64,000 nt of DNA from positions 395,355-459,354 of the forward strand of contig NZ_QYAB01000002.1 of assembly GCF_016758175.1 (NCBI RefSeq), read 5' to 3'. The notes under the pieces are model-generated. The model searched no databases, had not been told where the DNA came from, and saw only the letters and a program-made list of their open reading frames with translations. Each line of letters opens with the position of its first letter. The first letter of the stretch is position 1. This document shows positions 32,421 through 40,464 of the stretch, in pieces. The position numbers and the translations under genes are program-made. The DNA comes from Leucobacter zeae (GTDB lineage: Bacteria > Actinomycetota > Actinomycetes > Actinomycetales > Microbacteriaceae).

Positions 32421-32936
32421 ATGGACGCGATCGAACTGCTGACGGACCTGGCCCTGCGACCCCTGCACGCCGCGGAGGCGCTGCAGCCGAAGCTGACGCG
32501 GGACCTGCTCAACGCTCACCCGCATCACGACAACTCGATCGCCTGGCAGCTCTGGCACGCGGCGCGCGAGATCGACGAGCAGCTCTCGCACCTCTCCGGG
32601 GCCGAACCGGTATGGACCGCGCAGGGCTTCGATGAGCGGTTCGGCCTCGGCGTCTCTGCGCACGATCTCGGCTACGGGCACAGCCCCGAAGCGGCGCGCG
32701 CCGTCGTCGTGGACGATGCGGGACTGCTCGTGGAGCACCTCCGCGCGGTCGTCGAGGCGCAGGTCGCCTACCTCGGCGGTCTCGAGCCGGGCGCGCTCGA
32801 CGAGATCATCGACGACCGCTGGGACCCGCCCGTGAGTCGCGGCGCGCGGCTGATCAGCATCTCGGTCGACGCCGCGGAGCACATCGGACAGGCCGCCTAC
32901 GTCGCCGGAATGGGACCCGCGGCCTTCGAGGGCTGA
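32421..32936 (+). CDS. DinB-family protein
   Basis: A 171-residue four-helix protein of the DinB/DUF664 superfamily. Conserved histidines lie in IAWQLWHAAREIDEQL and SVDAAEHIGQAAYVAG, positions that bind a divalent metal in the superfamily. Related proteins include mycothiol- and bacillithiol-dependent transferases, so a thiol-transfer role is possible but not shown. A TAGCGT box lies six bases before the ATG. The next gene converges on it after 25 bases. Confidence 0.85.
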   Translation: MDAIELLTDLALRPLHAAEALQPKLTRDLLNAHPHHDNSIAWQLWHAAREIDEQLSHLSGAEPVWTAQGFDERFGLGVSAHDLGYGHSPEAARAVVVDDAGLLVEHLRAVVEAQVAYLGGLEPGALDEIIDDRWDPPVSRGARLISISVDAAEHIGQAAYVAGMGPAAFEG

Positions 32937-32961
32937 GCGGCCCGGCTGCTCCTCCCGCCCG

Positions 32962-34161
32962 CTACTCCGGCGTCGGATCGAGCGGCGTCGGATCGAGCGG
33001 CGTCGGATCGAGCGGCGTCGGATCGAGCACCGAGAACTCCGCGCGCCGCTGGAGCGCCCCGTTCATCTGGAGGGCGACCGCGTACGACCCCGGATAGTAT
33101 CGGCGCGTCGTGATGGGCCGGAACGAGTGGGACGCGATCACCTCGGTGCGCTCGCCCGGAGCGAGCACCCGCTGTGCGATCTTGAACACCTTCGAGCGCT
33201 CCCGTCCACGTGCGTCGGGAAAGGTCAGGGCGTAGTCGATCACGAGGCGCGCGTCCGCGTCGCCGACGTTCTCGATCGTCGAGCGGAACCGGATCGATGC
33301 GCCGTTCGGCACCGCGTGCGCGTCGAGTTCGAGCGGAGCCACCGCGACGTCGACGGGAGGGAACCCGAGGAGTGCGAGCGCCTCGGGGTCTCCGCGCTTC
33401 ACCAGGGTGCGCAGGGCGTGCCTGGCCGTGCGCGGCGCGTGCTCGCCGCCGCCGGAGAGCCAGCCGCGCGCGGTCGCCACCGCGAACTCCGGGTGCCGCC
33501 TGCTGTGGTCGTTCAGGTGGTTCGCGACGGACCTGCGCACCGACTCCGACGGGTCGTCGTGCAGGGCGTCGAGGATCGGACGCGTGAGCTCGGGATCGGC
33601 GACCAGGGCGGGCACCCGCTCGCCCCAGGGCAGCAGCGGCCGCGTCCCCTCGGAGGCGAGACGCCGCACGTTCCAGTCGGGATCGGCGACCCAGCCGGAC
33701 ATTCTGGCGAGCGCCCGCTCGGGGTCGTGCCGCAGCAGGGGACGCATCGAGAACTCCGACGTCATGCGGGGGGTGAGCTCCCGCAGCACGTCGAGGGCGT
33801 CGTCGAACGCAGCATGATCGTGTGAGGCCCCGTCGCCTGCGGCCCCGTCGTGCTCCGCTCCGTCGTGCCCCGCCACCGCGCCGAGCGCCACGGCGAGGCC
33901 GGCAGGCCAGAGCACCCAGTCGACGAGATCGGCGCGCGCCGTCGCGCGCCGCACCGCCGCGGCGGTCGGCGCGTACGCCCCGTCGAGGTCGGCGAGCAGC
34001 GCGGCGGCGAGCGCCTTGGCCCGGCCGCTCAGTGTCAGCCGCTCGAGGTCAGATGCCGCGGCCCGCATCGCCGGCAGCGCGCCGTCGGGCACCGCCTCCT
34101 CAAGCGCCTCGATGAGCGCGGAGACGCGTGCGATCCCGAGCAGATCATCGGTCATCGACAC
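32962..34161 (-). CDS. HEAT-repeat protein (DNA-alkylation-repair-like) with tandem C-terminal repeats
   Basis: A 399-residue protein. The N-terminal 180 residues are helical; the middle is like AlkC/AlkD-type HEAT repeats (FSMRPLLRHDPERALARMSGWVADPDWNVRRLASEGTRPLLPWGERV, then DALHDDPSESVRRSVANHLNDHSRRHPE), with WVADPDWNVRRLASEG a strong DNA-alkylation-repair-like motif. A beta domain of about 100 residues follows, as in AlkC-like proteins with an added Ig-like domain. The end is LDPTP in four copies. GGAGG lies six bases before GTG at 34161, chosen over the ATG at 34155, which is twelve bases away. Glycosylase activity is possible, not proved. Confidence 0.82.
   Translation of the reverse strand: MSMTDDLLGIARVSALIEALEEAVPDGALPAMRAAASDLERLTLSGRAKALAAALLADLDGAYAPTAAAVRRATARADLVDWVLWPAGLAVALGAVAGHDGAEHDGAAGDGASHDHAAFDDALDVLRELTPRMTSEFSMRPLLRHDPERALARMSGWVADPDWNVRRLASEGTRPLLPWGERVPALVADPELTRPILDALHDDPSESVRRSVANHLNDHSRRHPEFAVATARGWLSGGGEHAPRTARHALRTLVKRGDPEALALLGFPPVDVAVAPLELDAHAVPNGASIRFRSTIENVGDADARLVIDYALTFPDARGRERSKVFKIAQRVLAPGERTEVIASHSFRPITTRRYYPGSYAVALQMNGALQRRAEFSVLDPTPLDPTPLDPTPLDPTPE
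32968..33027. repeat. Four 15-bp tandem repeats at the end of the HEAT-repeat gene
   Basis: CGGCGTCGGATCGAG occurs four times without change (32968, 32983, 32998, 33013). On the coding strand it gives LDPTP units at the C-terminus. Fifteen is a multiple of three. Confidence 0.95.
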
Positions 34162-34174
34162 GCTGCGCCTCCGT

Positions 34175-34657
34175 TCAGTTCGAGGCCCCGGGGAGCGCTT
34201 CCCCGGCTCCGGGGAGCCCCTCCGCAGCCCGGGCCACGGCGGCAGCGATCCGTCGCTCGCGCGTCTCCGGGCGCTTCGCGTCGGCCACCGATCGGGCGGC
34301 CTCCTTGCGATGGGTGTACGGGAGAAGCTCGAAGGCGGCGCGGACCCGCGGGTCGGCATCGAGCGCCGCGGCGAGGTCCTCGGGGAGCTCGACCGTGCGC
34401 TCCGCACGATCGAGCTCGATCAGCGCGCTCACCGCGTCGCCGATCTCGACGTCGAGCTCCGCCCTGACTGCGCGCGAGAGACCGATGCAGTTGAGCCCGC
34501 CCATCCGCGCGAGGCGCAGCCGCGCCGTGCGCCCGCCGATGGTCACCAGCACGGCCGCCCGCCGGCCGCCCCCGAGCTCCTCGACCTGCGCATCGCTCAG
34601 CACGATGGCAGTGGCCGGTCCCATGGGTGCGAGCTCGAGGTCGATGCGCAGACTCAT
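34175..34657 (-). CDS. DUF1905/YdeI-like protein
   Basis: A 160-residue protein with an N-terminal small barrel typical of DUF1905 (LELAPMGPATAIVLSDAQVEELGGGRRAAVLVTIGGRTARLRLARMGGLNCIGLSRAVRAELDVEIGD) and a C-terminal YdeI-type segment (LPEDLAAALDADPRVRAAFELLPYTHRKEAARSVADAKRPETRERRIAAAV). The family is common in actinobacteria; no enzyme activity is known. It lies 13 bases upstream of the HEAT-repeat gene on the same strand, suggesting a two-gene operon. Divergent from the SRAP gene. Confidence 0.88.
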   Translation of the reverse strand: MSLRIDLELAPMGPATAIVLSDAQVEELGGGRRAAVLVTIGGRTARLRLARMGGLNCIGLSRAVRAELDVEIGDAVSALIELDRAERTVELPEDLAAALDADPRVRAAFELLPYTHRKEAARSVADAKRPETRERRIAAAVARAAEGLPGAGEALPGASN

Positions 34658-34711
34658 GCCGACATGCTACTCCCGGCGCGGCACGGCGAGCGCGCGGCGG
34701 CCCGCGGCGGA

Positions 34712-34717
34712 TAGGGT
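34712..34717 (+). promoter_or_regulatory. -10 box of a leaderless-type start
   Basis: TAGGGT, six bases before the ATG of the SRAP gene. Confidence 0.45.
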
Positions 34718-34723
34718 GGGGCC

Positions 34724-35401
34724 ATGTGCGCGTCCTACGGCCTCGGAGGCGGCCTCGGCGAGTTCGGGCTCACCTTTGACCTCCCGCCCATGCACGAACC
34801 CGAGAGCCGCGAGGTCATCGCGGAGTGGATCCGGTCTTCGGGCGGCACGGCGCGCATCACCGGGAGGCGCGCCCGCAACCTCAACCCGATCATTCACGAG
34901 GGGTTCGGCGAGCGCCGGGTCGACCCCGCCTGGTGGTGGCTCCACATCGGGGCGGACCCCGCACCGTTCAGCGCATTCAACTCACGCGACGACCGGCTGC
35001 TGCGGTCGTGGCGGGACGCCTTCCAGCGCCGCGCGATCCTGCCCGCGAGCTGGTACGTCGAGAAGGGGGTGCGGTTCGCCCTGCCGGGCGACGAGCCGTT
35101 CGGGATCGCCGCGATCGTCTCGCCGGTCGCCCCTGCTGCCGGGCGACCGGAGGAACCGCCGCTGCTGAGCTATTCGATGGTGACCCGCGCTGCGGTCGGC
35201 CGGGCGGTCGAGACGCATCCGCGGATGCCCATGCTGCTCCCGCGCGAGTCGTACGCCGCCTGGCTCGATCCCGGGCGGCCGGGCGATGCCGAACTGCTCG
35301 CGGCCTCCGTCCGCGCGTCGGAGGACCTCGGGGCGGCCGTGGTCGTCCGCGAAGCGACGGGCCCGGCCGCCGGCGGCTCCGATGCCGCGACGCTCTTCTG
35401 A
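34724..35401 (+). CDS. SRAP-family protein (SOS-response-associated, YedK/HMCES-like)
   Basis: A 225-residue SRAP protein; these crosslink to abasic sites in single-stranded DNA through Cys2. Met-Cys is at the start (MCASYG). The usual asparagine motif appears as FSAFNSRDD, the glutamate as ILPASWYVEK and the histidine as ETHPRMPMLLP, so the catalytic set is kept though the motifs differ from NARAE and GFYEW. The start must be this ATG because Cys2 needs exposure after Met removal; it has no ribosome site, but TAGGGT lies six bases upstream. It is not next to SOS genes here. Confidence 0.85.
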   Translation: MCASYGLGGGLGEFGLTFDLPPMHEPESREVIAEWIRSSGGTARITGRRARNLNPIIHEGFGERRVDPAWWWLHIGADPAPFSAFNSRDDRLLRSWRDAFQRRAILPASWYVEKGVRFALPGDEPFGIAAIVSPVAPAAGRPEEPPLLSYSMVTRAAVGRAVETHPRMPMLLPRESYAAWLDPGRPGDAELLAASVRASEDLGAAVVVREATGPAAGGSDAATLF

Positions 35402-35525
35402 GCGCGAGGTCAGCGGGTCGCGGGATGATGGGGCGACGGCGGCCCGGGGCCCTGACGGGACGGGAACAGGGTTGGGAACACGCGCAGGGAATACGTGCGG
35501 TGAACACCGAGGAGAGGGGACTTCG

Positions 35526-36629
35526 ATGACGCATGAGAGCGGGAGAGCGATCGCGAGGGGGACGGCTCCCGGGCTCGTGCCCCGCCTGATCGCCTGGGCC
35601 CTCCGCCGACGGGCGGTGCGCGCCTACCTCAGGTACGCCGAGCACCGCGGGTCGCAGCTCGCCGACAGCATCACCTATCGAGCGCTCTTCAGCCTCTTCG
35701 CCGCGGTGCTGCTGGGGTTCTCGCTCGCCGCGCTCTGGCTCGGCCGCAACCCTGAAGCGATGGGGGCGCTCGCCGATGCGCTCGACCGCACGGTGCCCGG
35801 GTTGACGCGCCTCGTCGACCCGGAGCGCATCGACGCGCCCGCCGGCTTCACGATCGCCGGTGCGATCTCGGTGGTCGGGCTCGTCGCCGCGGCGATCGGA
35901 GCCATCGGGAGCCTGCGCGCGGCGTTCCGGGTGCTCGCGGACGAGTTCCACGACGACGCCTCGTTCGTCTCGGCGCTGCTGCGCAACTTCGCGGTGGCGG
36001 TCGCGTTCGGCGGGCTGCTGGTCGTCTCGGCGGTGCTCGGGGCCGCAGGCCCGGCGGGAATCGCGACCGTGCTCTCGTGGATCGGCGTCGGCACGGGTGC
36101 GGACGCGGTGGGGTGGCTCACCCACGTGTTCAGCGTCTGCGTGATGCTCGCGATCGACGCGCTCGCGATCGCGCTCGCGTTCCGCCTGCTCTCGGGCGTG
36201 CGCGCGCCGGTTCGCGCGCTGTGGGGCGGTGCGCTGCTCGGCGGAGCGGGACTGGTCGTGCTGCAGGAGCTCTCGGGCCTCTTCGTCCGCGGCGCGAGCG
36301 CGAATCCGCTCTTCGCCGCCTTCGCCGCGCTCGTCGCGCTGCTGATCTGGGTGAATCTCTCCGCCCAGGTGATCCTGCTCGCCGGAAGCTACATCGTCAC
36401 GGCCGCCGCCGAGGCGCACGACCGCGTGCGCGAGGTCCACGGCGCGGCGACGCTCGCGCAGCATCGCAGGCGCCGCGCCGAGGACCGGCTGCGCGCCGCG
36501 ACGCTCGAGCTGCGCGCGGCCCAGGAGGCCGAGCGCGCCGAGCGCGCTGACGCCGACGCAGCGACGCGTCCCGGAGACGGTGCGTCGGGCGACGGGACGT
36601 CGAGCGACGGGGCAGCGGCGCGGCGCTAG
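35526..36629 (+). CDS. YihY/BrkB-family membrane protein
   Basis: A 367-residue membrane protein with six expected spans. The family core is clear: YLRYAEHRGSQLADSITYRALFSLFAAVLLGFSLAALWLG, then an extracellular loop (LDRTVPGLTRLVD), GAIGSLRAAFRVLADEF, FVRGASANPLFAAFAALVALLIWVNLSAQVILLAGSYIVTAAAEAHD. The C-terminal 80 residues are charged, helical and probably coiled-coil (HRRRRAEDRLRAATLELRAAQEAE). The exact activity of the family is not settled; it was wrongly named ribonuclease BN once. GAGAGGGGAC precedes the ATG. The next promoter box overlaps its stop. Confidence 0.92.
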   Translation: MTHESGRAIARGTAPGLVPRLIAWALRRRAVRAYLRYAEHRGSQLADSITYRALFSLFAAVLLGFSLAALWLGRNPEAMGALADALDRTVPGLTRLVDPERIDAPAGFTIAGAISVVGLVAAAIGAIGSLRAAFRVLADEFHDDASFVSALLRNFAVAVAFGGLLVVSAVLGAAGPAGIATVLSWIGVGTGADAVGWLTHVFSVCVMLAIDALAIALAFRLLSGVRAPVRALWGGALLGGAGLVVLQELSGLFVRGASANPLFAAFAALVALLIWVNLSAQVILLAGSYIVTAAAEAHDRVREVHGAATLAQHRRRRAEDRLRAATLELRAAQEAERAERADADAATRPGDGASGDGTSSDGAAARR

Positions 36630-36667
36630 GCTGAGTGCCGGAAACGGCGGGGCAGGGCCCGGCCGGA

Positions 36668-36699
36668 GTGCAGATCGACGTCAGTGCAGATCGACGTCT
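36668..36699. repeat. 16-bp tandem duplication in the M20 gene leader
   Basis: GTGCAGATCGACGTCA (36668-36683) is followed directly by GTGCAGATCGACGTCT (36684-36699); 15 of 16 bases are identical. It lies between a TAGGCT box (36627-36632) and the M20 start. Confidence 0.85.
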
Positions 36700-36719
36700 C
36701 GAGCAAGGGAGCAGGATCC

Positions 36720-38171
36720 ATGACGGAACACGACGGCGGAGCGGGCGGCGCAGCAGCTGGGGACGGCGGCATCGAGAGCGGCGTGCGCGCCGCGGTGGCG
36801 GACCAGTTCGGTGCCACGATGGCCGACCTCGAACGACTGGTGCGGATCCCCTCGGTGTCCTGGCCCGCGTTCGACCCGGCGCACGTCGCCGCCTCGGCCG
36901 AGGCGATCGCCGACCTGCTCCGCGACACGGGCGTGTTCGACGTCGTCGACATCCGACGCGCGCCCATCGCGGGGACCGAGGGGGCCGACGCCCCCGAGCT
37001 CGGCCAGCCCGCGGTGGTCGCGCGCCGCGAGCCGAGGAACGGCCGCCCGACCGTGCTGCTCTACGCGCACCACGATGTGCAGCCCCCGGGCAAGGACGAG
37101 GACTGGGACACACCGCCCTTCGAGCCGACCGAGCGCAACGGACGCCTCTACGGGCGCGGCGCTGCCGACGACAAGGCCGGGGTCATGGCGCACATCGGCG
37201 CGATCCGCGCGCTCGCCGCCGCGGCCGAGGCGGCAGGCCACGAGCTGGATCTCGGCATCGCGCTCTTCATCGAGGGCGAGGAGGAATGGGCCTCGCAGTC
37301 GTTCGGCAACTTCCTGCGCGAGAACCGCGACCTGCTCTCGGCCGACGCGATCATCGTCGCCGACTCGAGCAACTGGGACATCGAGACCCCTGCGCTGACG
37401 GTCGCGCTGCGCGGCGCCGTCGCGTTCAACATGACGGTGCGGACGCTCGACCACGCCCTGCACTCGGGGATGCACGGCGGCGCGGTGCCCGACGCCATGC
37501 TCGCCGCGGTCCGGCTGCTCGACACGCTCTGGGCGCCCGACGGCTCGGTCGCCGTGGAGGGCCTGGTCGAGGCCGAGATCGACACGCCGGAGTACGACGA
37601 GGCGCGTCTGCGCGAGGAGTCGGGCCTGCTCGACGGCGTGAGCGCGATCGGCACCGGCGAGATCCTGAGCCGGGTCTGGGCGAAGCCCGCGATCACCGTC
37701 ACTGGGATCGACGCGCCCGATGTGGCGAACGCGTCGAACACGCTGATCCCCGCCGTGCGCGTGCGCATCAGTGCGCGGATCGCGCCGGGCCAGGATCCCG
37801 AGGCCGCGTTCGACGCGCTGCGTCGGCACCTGGAGGCGCACGCCCCCTACGGCGCCCGCGTGAGCTTCGAGAGCGGCGATACCGGACAGGCGTTCCAGGT
37901 CGACACGAGCGGGTGGGCGGTCGCCGAGGTGCGCGGCGCGATGGCCGACGCGTGGGAGAAGCAGCCGGTCGACATCGGAGTGGGCGGGTCGATCCCGTTC
38001 ATCGCGGAGCTGGTGGATGAGTTCCCGGCGGCGCAGATCCTCGTCACGGGCGTCGAGGATCCCGACGGCAGGGCCCATAGCCCCAACGAGTCGCTGCACA
38101 TCGAGTCGTTCCGCAAGTCGCTGCTCACCGAGGCGCTCTTCCTCGCGCGCGTCGACGCCCGCGGCCGCTAG
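36720..38171 (+). CDS. M20-family dipeptidase
   Basis: A 483-residue zinc peptidase of the M20 (PepV/carnosinase-like, dapE-ArgE) family. Metal ligands and catalytic residues are in LLYAHHDVQPPG (His, Asp), LYGRGAADDKAGVMAHIGA (bridging Asp) and ALFIEGEEEWASQSF (Glu base and Glu ligand). The lid domain has HALHSGMHGGAVPDAM. The end is HSPNESLHIESFRKSLLTEALFLARV, with the last ligand His. No signal peptide. AAGGGAGCAGGATCC precedes the ATG at 36720; an in-frame GTG upstream lies inside the duplicated repeat and lacks a ribosome site. Cleaves dipeptides, exact specificity unknown. Confidence 0.93.
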   Translation: MTEHDGGAGGAAAGDGGIESGVRAAVADQFGATMADLERLVRIPSVSWPAFDPAHVAASAEAIADLLRDTGVFDVVDIRRAPIAGTEGADAPELGQPAVVARREPRNGRPTVLLYAHHDVQPPGKDEDWDTPPFEPTERNGRLYGRGAADDKAGVMAHIGAIRALAAAAEAAGHELDLGIALFIEGEEEWASQSFGNFLRENRDLLSADAIIVADSSNWDIETPALTVALRGAVAFNMTVRTLDHALHSGMHGGAVPDAMLAAVRLLDTLWAPDGSVAVEGLVEAEIDTPEYDEARLREESGLLDGVSAIGTGEILSRVWAKPAITVTGIDAPDVANASNTLIPAVRVRISARIAPGQDPEAAFDALRRHLEAHAPYGARVSFESGDTGQAFQVDTSGWAVAEVRGAMADAWEKQPVDIGVGGSIPFIAELVDEFPAAQILVTGVEDPDGRAHSPNESLHIESFRKSLLTEALFLARVDARGR

Positions 38172-38224
38172 GCCCGGCCGTCCCGTCTGGGCCCCCGCGC
38201 CCGCGATCGCGGCAGGACTCCCTC

Positions 38225-38282
38225 CGCAGAACTCGATTCGGCCCCCTTCGCACGTGCGAAGGGGGCCGAATCGAGTTCTGCG
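38225..38282. terminator. 58-bp perfect palindrome between convergent genes
   Basis: Arms 38225-38253 and 38254-38282 are exact 29-bp complements with no spacer (centre CAC/GTG). It lies between the M20 and mscL stops, so it is probably a bidirectional terminator. Confidence 0.7.
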
Positions 38283-38321
38283 CGACGCCCCGGCGTCCGG
38301 GAATCCGGAACCCGGAGCGGG

Positions 38322-38735
38322 TCAGTGCTTCGGGGCGTGATCGCCCGGGGCCGGCGCGACGCCGCCCTGCGCGCGGAGCAGATCGCGGATCTCCGCGAGC
38401 AGCTCCTCCTGGCTCGGGCCGGCCTCCTCCTCGACGGGAGCGCCCTTGAGCTTGTTCATCGGGAGGACGAACACGAAGTAGACGACGGCAGCGACGATCA
38501 CGAAGTTGATGATCGCGCCGAGGACCGCGCCGAAGGCGAGCGTGCCGCCGTCCGGGAGCGTCACCATGAGCGCCCGATCGAGCGACTCGGCCTTGAACAC
38601 GGTGCTGATGAGCGGGTTGAAGATCGACGCGACGACCTTCTCGACGACCGCGTTGAACGCCGCGCCGATGACCACCGCGACCGCGAGGTCGATGACGTTG
38701 CCGCGCATCAGGAATTCTTTGAAGCCCTTGAACAT
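38322..38735 (-). CDS. mscL: Large-conductance mechanosensitive channel
   Basis: A 137-residue MscL, the pentameric channel that opens on sudden osmotic downshock. FKEFLMRGNVIDLAVAVVIGAAFNAVVEKVVASIFNPLIS is the amphipathic N-terminal helix and pore helix TM1; a periplasmic loop (LPDGGTLAFGAVLGAIINF) is followed by TM2 (VIVAAVVYFVFVLPMNKLK) and a charged C-terminal helix (SQEELLAEIRDLLRAQ). Length is normal. GAGGGGAC precedes the ATG. It converges on M20 across a perfect palindrome. Divergent from guaB1. Confidence 0.96.
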   Translation of the reverse strand: MFKGFKEFLMRGNVIDLAVAVVIGAAFNAVVEKVVASIFNPLISTVFKAESLDRALMVTLPDGGTLAFGAVLGAIINFVIVAAVVYFVFVLPMNKLKGAPVEEEAGPSQEELLAEIRDLLRAQGGVAPAPGDHAPKH

Positions 38736-38855
38736 GGGTCCCCCTCAGGAAATGTGGATCGGAGTTCGGTGACCACGGTATCCCGGATCACCGCCGATTC
38801 CGGGAGATCCGCGGCTCTTGTCGCACATCCGACCCGCGACTCCGCCGGCTGCGGG

Positions 38856-38861
38856 TAGCGT
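38856..38861 (+). promoter_or_regulatory. -10 box of a leaderless-type start
   Basis: TAGCGT, seven bases before the guaB1 ATG; no ribosome site. Confidence 0.5.
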
Positions 38862-38868
38862 TGCCCGT

Positions 38869-40380
38869 ATGGAATTCATCGGTGCGCAGCCCACGGTCGA
38901 CCTCACCTACTCCGACGTGTTCCTCGTGCCGCGGCACTCCGACGTCGGAAGCCGCCTCGGCGTCTCGCTCGCGCCGGGCGATGGGACCGGTGCCACCCTG
39001 CCGCTCGTCGCCTCGAACATGAACTCGGTGACCGGGCCCCGGCTCGCCGCGGTGCTCGCGCGGCGGGGCGGGATCGCGGTGCTGCCGCAGGACATGGCGA
39101 TCGCCGAGATGCAACTCGCGATCGGCCGGGTGAAGGCGCAGCCCGTCGCCTTCGACGCTCCTGCGGTCCTGCCGCCGGAGGCGACCGCGGCCGACGCGCT
39201 GCGCAGGGTGCCGGTCGCCGCCGGACAGATCGTCGTGGTCGCGGACGGGGCGCCCGCGAGCGCCGGGGCCGGTGGCGCTGCCGGGGAGCTCCCGGTCGTC
39301 GCGCTCGACCCCGCGTCCGTCCGCGGCGTGCTCTCCGCGTCCCGTCTCGCCTCCGTCCCCGCGGACGCGCGGCTCGGCGACCTCGTGCAGGCGCCCGCCG
39401 CCATGGTCGACGCGGCCGAGCTCGCCGACCCGCGCCGCGCGTTCGATGCGGTGGCCGAGGCGACCGCCGGCGGGACGGCGGAGGCCGTCTGCGTCGTCGA
39501 GCGCGGTGCGGTCGTCGGCACGCTGTCTGAGCGCTCGGCGCTGCGCCGCACCATCTACCCGCCCGCGCTCGACCGCGACGGCCGCCTGGTGGTCGCGGCA
39601 GCGGTGGGGATCACCGGCGACGTGGCGGGCAAGGCGCGCGCGCTCGCGGCGGCCGGCGCCGACGCGCTCGTGCTCGACACCGCCCACGGGCACCAGTCCG
39701 GCATGCTGCGCGCGCTGCGCGCGGTGTCAGATCTCGGGCTCGGCCTGCCGATCGTCGCGGGCAACATCGTCACGGCGGACGGCGTCAACGACCTCGTCGA
39801 GGCCGGCGCCGGGATCCTCAAGGTCGGCGTCGGCCCTGGCGCCATGTGCACGACCCGGATGATGACCGCGGTCGGCCGCCCGCAGTTCTCGGCCGTGCTC
39901 GAGACTGCGCACGCGGCGCGCGAGCTCGGCGCGCACGTCTGGGCGGACGGGGGCGTGCGGTATCCGCGCGACGTGGCGCTCGCCCTTGCGGCGGGCGCGT
40001 CGTCCGTGATGATCGGCTCGTGGTTCGCGGGTACGGCCGAGTCGCCGGGCGAGCTGCTCGCAGATCCGCAGGGGCGCCAGTACAAGGAGTCGTGGGGCAT
40101 GGCCTCCACGAAGGCGGTGCAGGGGCGCTTCGGTGCGCTCGACGCCTACGAGCGGGCGCGCAAGGAGCTTTTCGCGGAGGGCATCTCGTCGTCGAAGATC
40201 TACCTCGACCCCCAACGGCCGAGCGTCGAGGACCTGCTCGACATGATCACGTCGGGCGTGCGCTCGTCGTTCACCTACGCGGGCGCCGCGACGCTGCAGG
40301 AGTTCCACGTGCGCGCGCACGTCGGCCTGCAGTCCGCCGCAGGCTACGAGGAGGGCAAGGCGCTCCCCGTCTCGTGGTGA
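38869..40380 (+). CDS. guaB1: GuaB1-family IMP-dehydrogenase-related protein (probable GMP reductase)
   Basis: A 503-residue IMPDH/GMPR barrel with CBS pair inserted at about residues 110-230. The catalytic loop is VGVGPGAMCTTRMMTAVGRP with Cys327; upstream DTAHGHQSGMLRALRAV and GNIVTADGVNDLVEAGAGILK, downstream ADGGVRYPRDVALALAAGASSVMIGSWFAGT and the flap YKESWGMASTKAV. The GAMCTTRMM form (rather than GSICTTR) and size mark the actinobacterial GuaB1 group, which has been shown in mycobacteria to act as GMP reductase. No ribosome site; TAGCGT is seven bases upstream. Single gene. Assignment is by family. Confidence 0.92.
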   Translation: MEFIGAQPTVDLTYSDVFLVPRHSDVGSRLGVSLAPGDGTGATLPLVASNMNSVTGPRLAAVLARRGGIAVLPQDMAIAEMQLAIGRVKAQPVAFDAPAVLPPEATAADALRRVPVAAGQIVVVADGAPASAGAGGAAGELPVVALDPASVRGVLSASRLASVPADARLGDLVQAPAAMVDAAELADPRRAFDAVAEATAGGTAEAVCVVERGAVVGTLSERSALRRTIYPPALDRDGRLVVAAAVGITGDVAGKARALAAAGADALVLDTAHGHQSGMLRALRAVSDLGLGLPIVAGNIVTADGVNDLVEAGAGILKVGVGPGAMCTTRMMTAVGRPQFSAVLETAHAARELGAHVWADGGVRYPRDVALALAAGASSVMIGSWFAGTAESPGELLADPQGRQYKESWGMASTKAVQGRFGALDAYERARKELFAEGISSSKIYLDPQRPSVEDLLDMITSGVRSSFTYAGAATLQEFHVRAHVGLQSAAGYEEGKALPVSW

Positions 40381-40430
40381 GCGCGCGCACCGACCGCTCC
40401 CGTGTGCCCTGCCGGGCAGACGTCCTCCCG

Positions 40431-40436
40431 TAGACT
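40431..40436 (+). promoter_or_regulatory. -10 box for thrC
   Basis: TAGACT about 28 bases before the GTG start of thrC, with a TAAGGAGC ribosome site in between. The -35 is unclear. Confidence 0.4.
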
Positions 40437-40464
40437 GGCAGTTCACGACGTGTAAGGAGCATCG

